DNA of 64,000 nt, from the IMG/VR virus record IMGVR_UViG_3300044638_007692, positions 1 through 64,000 of that record. One strand, written 5' to 3'. Below the pieces are notes generated by a model. It saw only the letters and a list, made by a program, of their open reading frames with translations, ran no database searches and had not been told where the DNA came from. This document shows positions 63,901 to 64,000 of the stretch, one piece after another. This DNA is from a virus. Positions within the stretch are counted from its first letter, which is position 1. Every line of letters begins with the position of its first letter. The translations under genes were made by a program, and so were the position numbers.

Positions 63901-64000
63901 TGTAAGAAGTTACGTTAAAAACTACATAACTTCCAGGTGTTGTCTCATTAGTAGCAGTTCCAGCTACACAAGAAGTAATCTCATATGTGGCGTAAGTACC
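60935..64000 (-). CDS. Long collagen-like fibre, 5' partial
   Basis: The frame is open to the right window edge; the TTG at 63862 is only an internal Leu codon, since 46 further codons (ending ...[10 protein letters not shown]) run from base 64000 without a stop. At least 1021 residues are visible. After a non-collagen start comes a dense Gly-x-y block (63500-63860) and then alternating triplet blocks and modules of the types [22 protein letters not shown] and [23 protein letters not shown], each present several times. The C-terminus is a beta domain of about 220 residues ([34 protein letters not shown]). It is the longest collagen-like gene here and probably forms a long side or tip fibre. 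Confidence 0.85.
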   Translation of the reverse strand, partial: GTYATYEITSCVAGTATNETTPGSYVVFNVTSYTGYGSFTHDELVTLSLGLTGPQGEAGPTGATGATGPQGDTGPTGPQGEQGVTGPQGEQGVTGPQGEIGVTGPTGPQGEIGVTGPQGEIGVTGPTGATGAQGIAGIGVTILGSYPDESTLIAANPTYTTPPADWDNFAMYGLYDLVTHAGQVWILAAIGGWTVGGQPGLGFGWAEYTQPASGDGYLVTGDLYVWDAVNTEWDNVGNIQGPQGPTGATGSTGEAGPTGPTGSQGELGNFAISDTTPPTNPNNGDAWFNSNNGKTYVYYDGYWIETGAAPVGPTGPTGPQGADSTVTGPAGATGPTGPTGYRGITGPQGPTGPEVTGPTGPTGPTGSTGPQGEVGATGATGAPSNVTGPTGPTGPTGPQGTALSLLGEVANVGALPTGGNSLNDGYVVVSNGNLYVWDGFGWVDAGQFVGPTGPDGQFIPQANTPPSNPVAGQVWFDTNNGAVFVYYDDFWVEVGSTEFGGATGPTGPQGTVGNIGPTGPQGASLTFRGNLNTSSLLPTGGNQTNDAYIITDSGNLWIWDGTAWTDRGRFVGPTGATGATGPIVTGPTGPQGVGSQAKGYYNTYAEFIAGAGATSGEVGDFYVIYEEDTIYIYTATNGWIEAGALIGPTGPTGADSTVAGPTGPTGGAGPTGPTGPQGTSITMKASVATVGNLPATGNTINDGRAVDADGDLYVWDGDSWNNVGQIVGPTGPTGPGVTGPTGPASTQPGPTGPTGPFGPTGPKGGVTYQVTSTGDNGSYSVEGIIGNNPTLIAVRGERLYIDVSQVLTANPFALRLTQFSSSTVPGTINNSPTQGRSGASADTTIIYDVPLNAPTSLVYVDVTDPSIGGIIEVVDKIGPTGPSGPTGATGTPVSASYVPIAGGVTGTPNVFGEYTKYGQDVSFYLRVVYSNSTFSAAQLTVTLPFLPNGAQVVTAVGVLDISGSQTGAIYGVKAVTQTEGSATMKIWFEGTNGLLTAVTGTAPTTLSTTAVLYLTGSYVSN

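Noticed and set aside
1-64000. tRNA genes, integrase, attachment sites, insertion sequences
   Set aside because: I looked in the gaps and gene set and saw no cloverleaf, recombinase or flanking repeats; small elements could still be missed by eye.
63862-64000. TTG 63862 as the start of the rightmost fibre
   Set aside because: The same frame stays open for 46 codons to the window edge, so the gene begins outside.

Overview
The window is part of the genome of a tailed double-stranded DNA phage (long-tailed, siphovirus-like) that infects an actinobacterium. Two WhiB-type iron-sulfur regulator genes, an actinophage-type head protease, capsid, head-tail adaptor and tail set, and leaderless or GTG/TTG starts all point to Actinobacteria. 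The moderate, AT-leaning base composition (by eye) would fit low-GC aquatic actinobacteria such as the freshwater acI group better than soil Streptomyces or Mycobacterium; that host guess is inference. No integrase, repressor, tRNA, terminase or lysis gene is visible, and both ends of the window cut through genes. A Tyr at the Pol I 762-equivalent position of the phage DNA polymerase also fits a lytic lifestyle.

Layout. (1) 2-27545, + strand: virion assembly. In order: a partial large head-associated protein with kinase-like and ADP-ribosyltransferase-like regions, a small protein, a 1395-aa head maturation protease fusion, a probable scaffold-type protein, the major capsid protein with a long acidic N-terminal extension, a second capsid-like protein, the tail tube, head-tail adaptor and connectors, tail assembly chaperones with a -1 frameshift, a 1248-aa tape measure, Dit-like and hub-like tail proteins, an S74-chaperoned fibre and two small proteins. 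Several of these genes are preceded by clear RNA hairpins. (2) 27560-33984, + strand: replication and recombination (family A DNA polymerase, RuvC-like resolvase, SNF2 helicase, Cas4/RecB-like nuclease, Sak4-like ATPase, SSB-like protein), closed by a strong hairpin. (3) 34056-37651, + strand: small accessory and regulatory genes, with a GT-B-like glycosyltransferase candidate and two WhiB proteins, the second with its own candidate leaderless promoter. (4) 64000-37644, - strand, converging on region 3: a 26-kb fibre operon of at least six collagen-like (Gly-Pro-Thr) fibre proteins, two glycine-rich giant fibres, a beta-propeller-like protein, a subtilisin-family protease, and, at its downstream end, a methyltransferase, a GT2 glycosyltransferase and a flavin-dependent (tryptophan-type) halogenase.

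The most unusual part is region 4. Genes for collagen-like fibres, one of which ends in a cupredoxin-like domain with a full His-Cys-His-Met copper ligand set, lie in the same direction and almost without gaps with a subtilase, a methyltransferase, a glycosyltransferase and a halogenase. The arrangement suggests a dedicated system for decorating and maturing the fibres, or for small-molecule chemistry at the virion or host surface. This is a hypothesis from gene context, not a demonstrated pathway.
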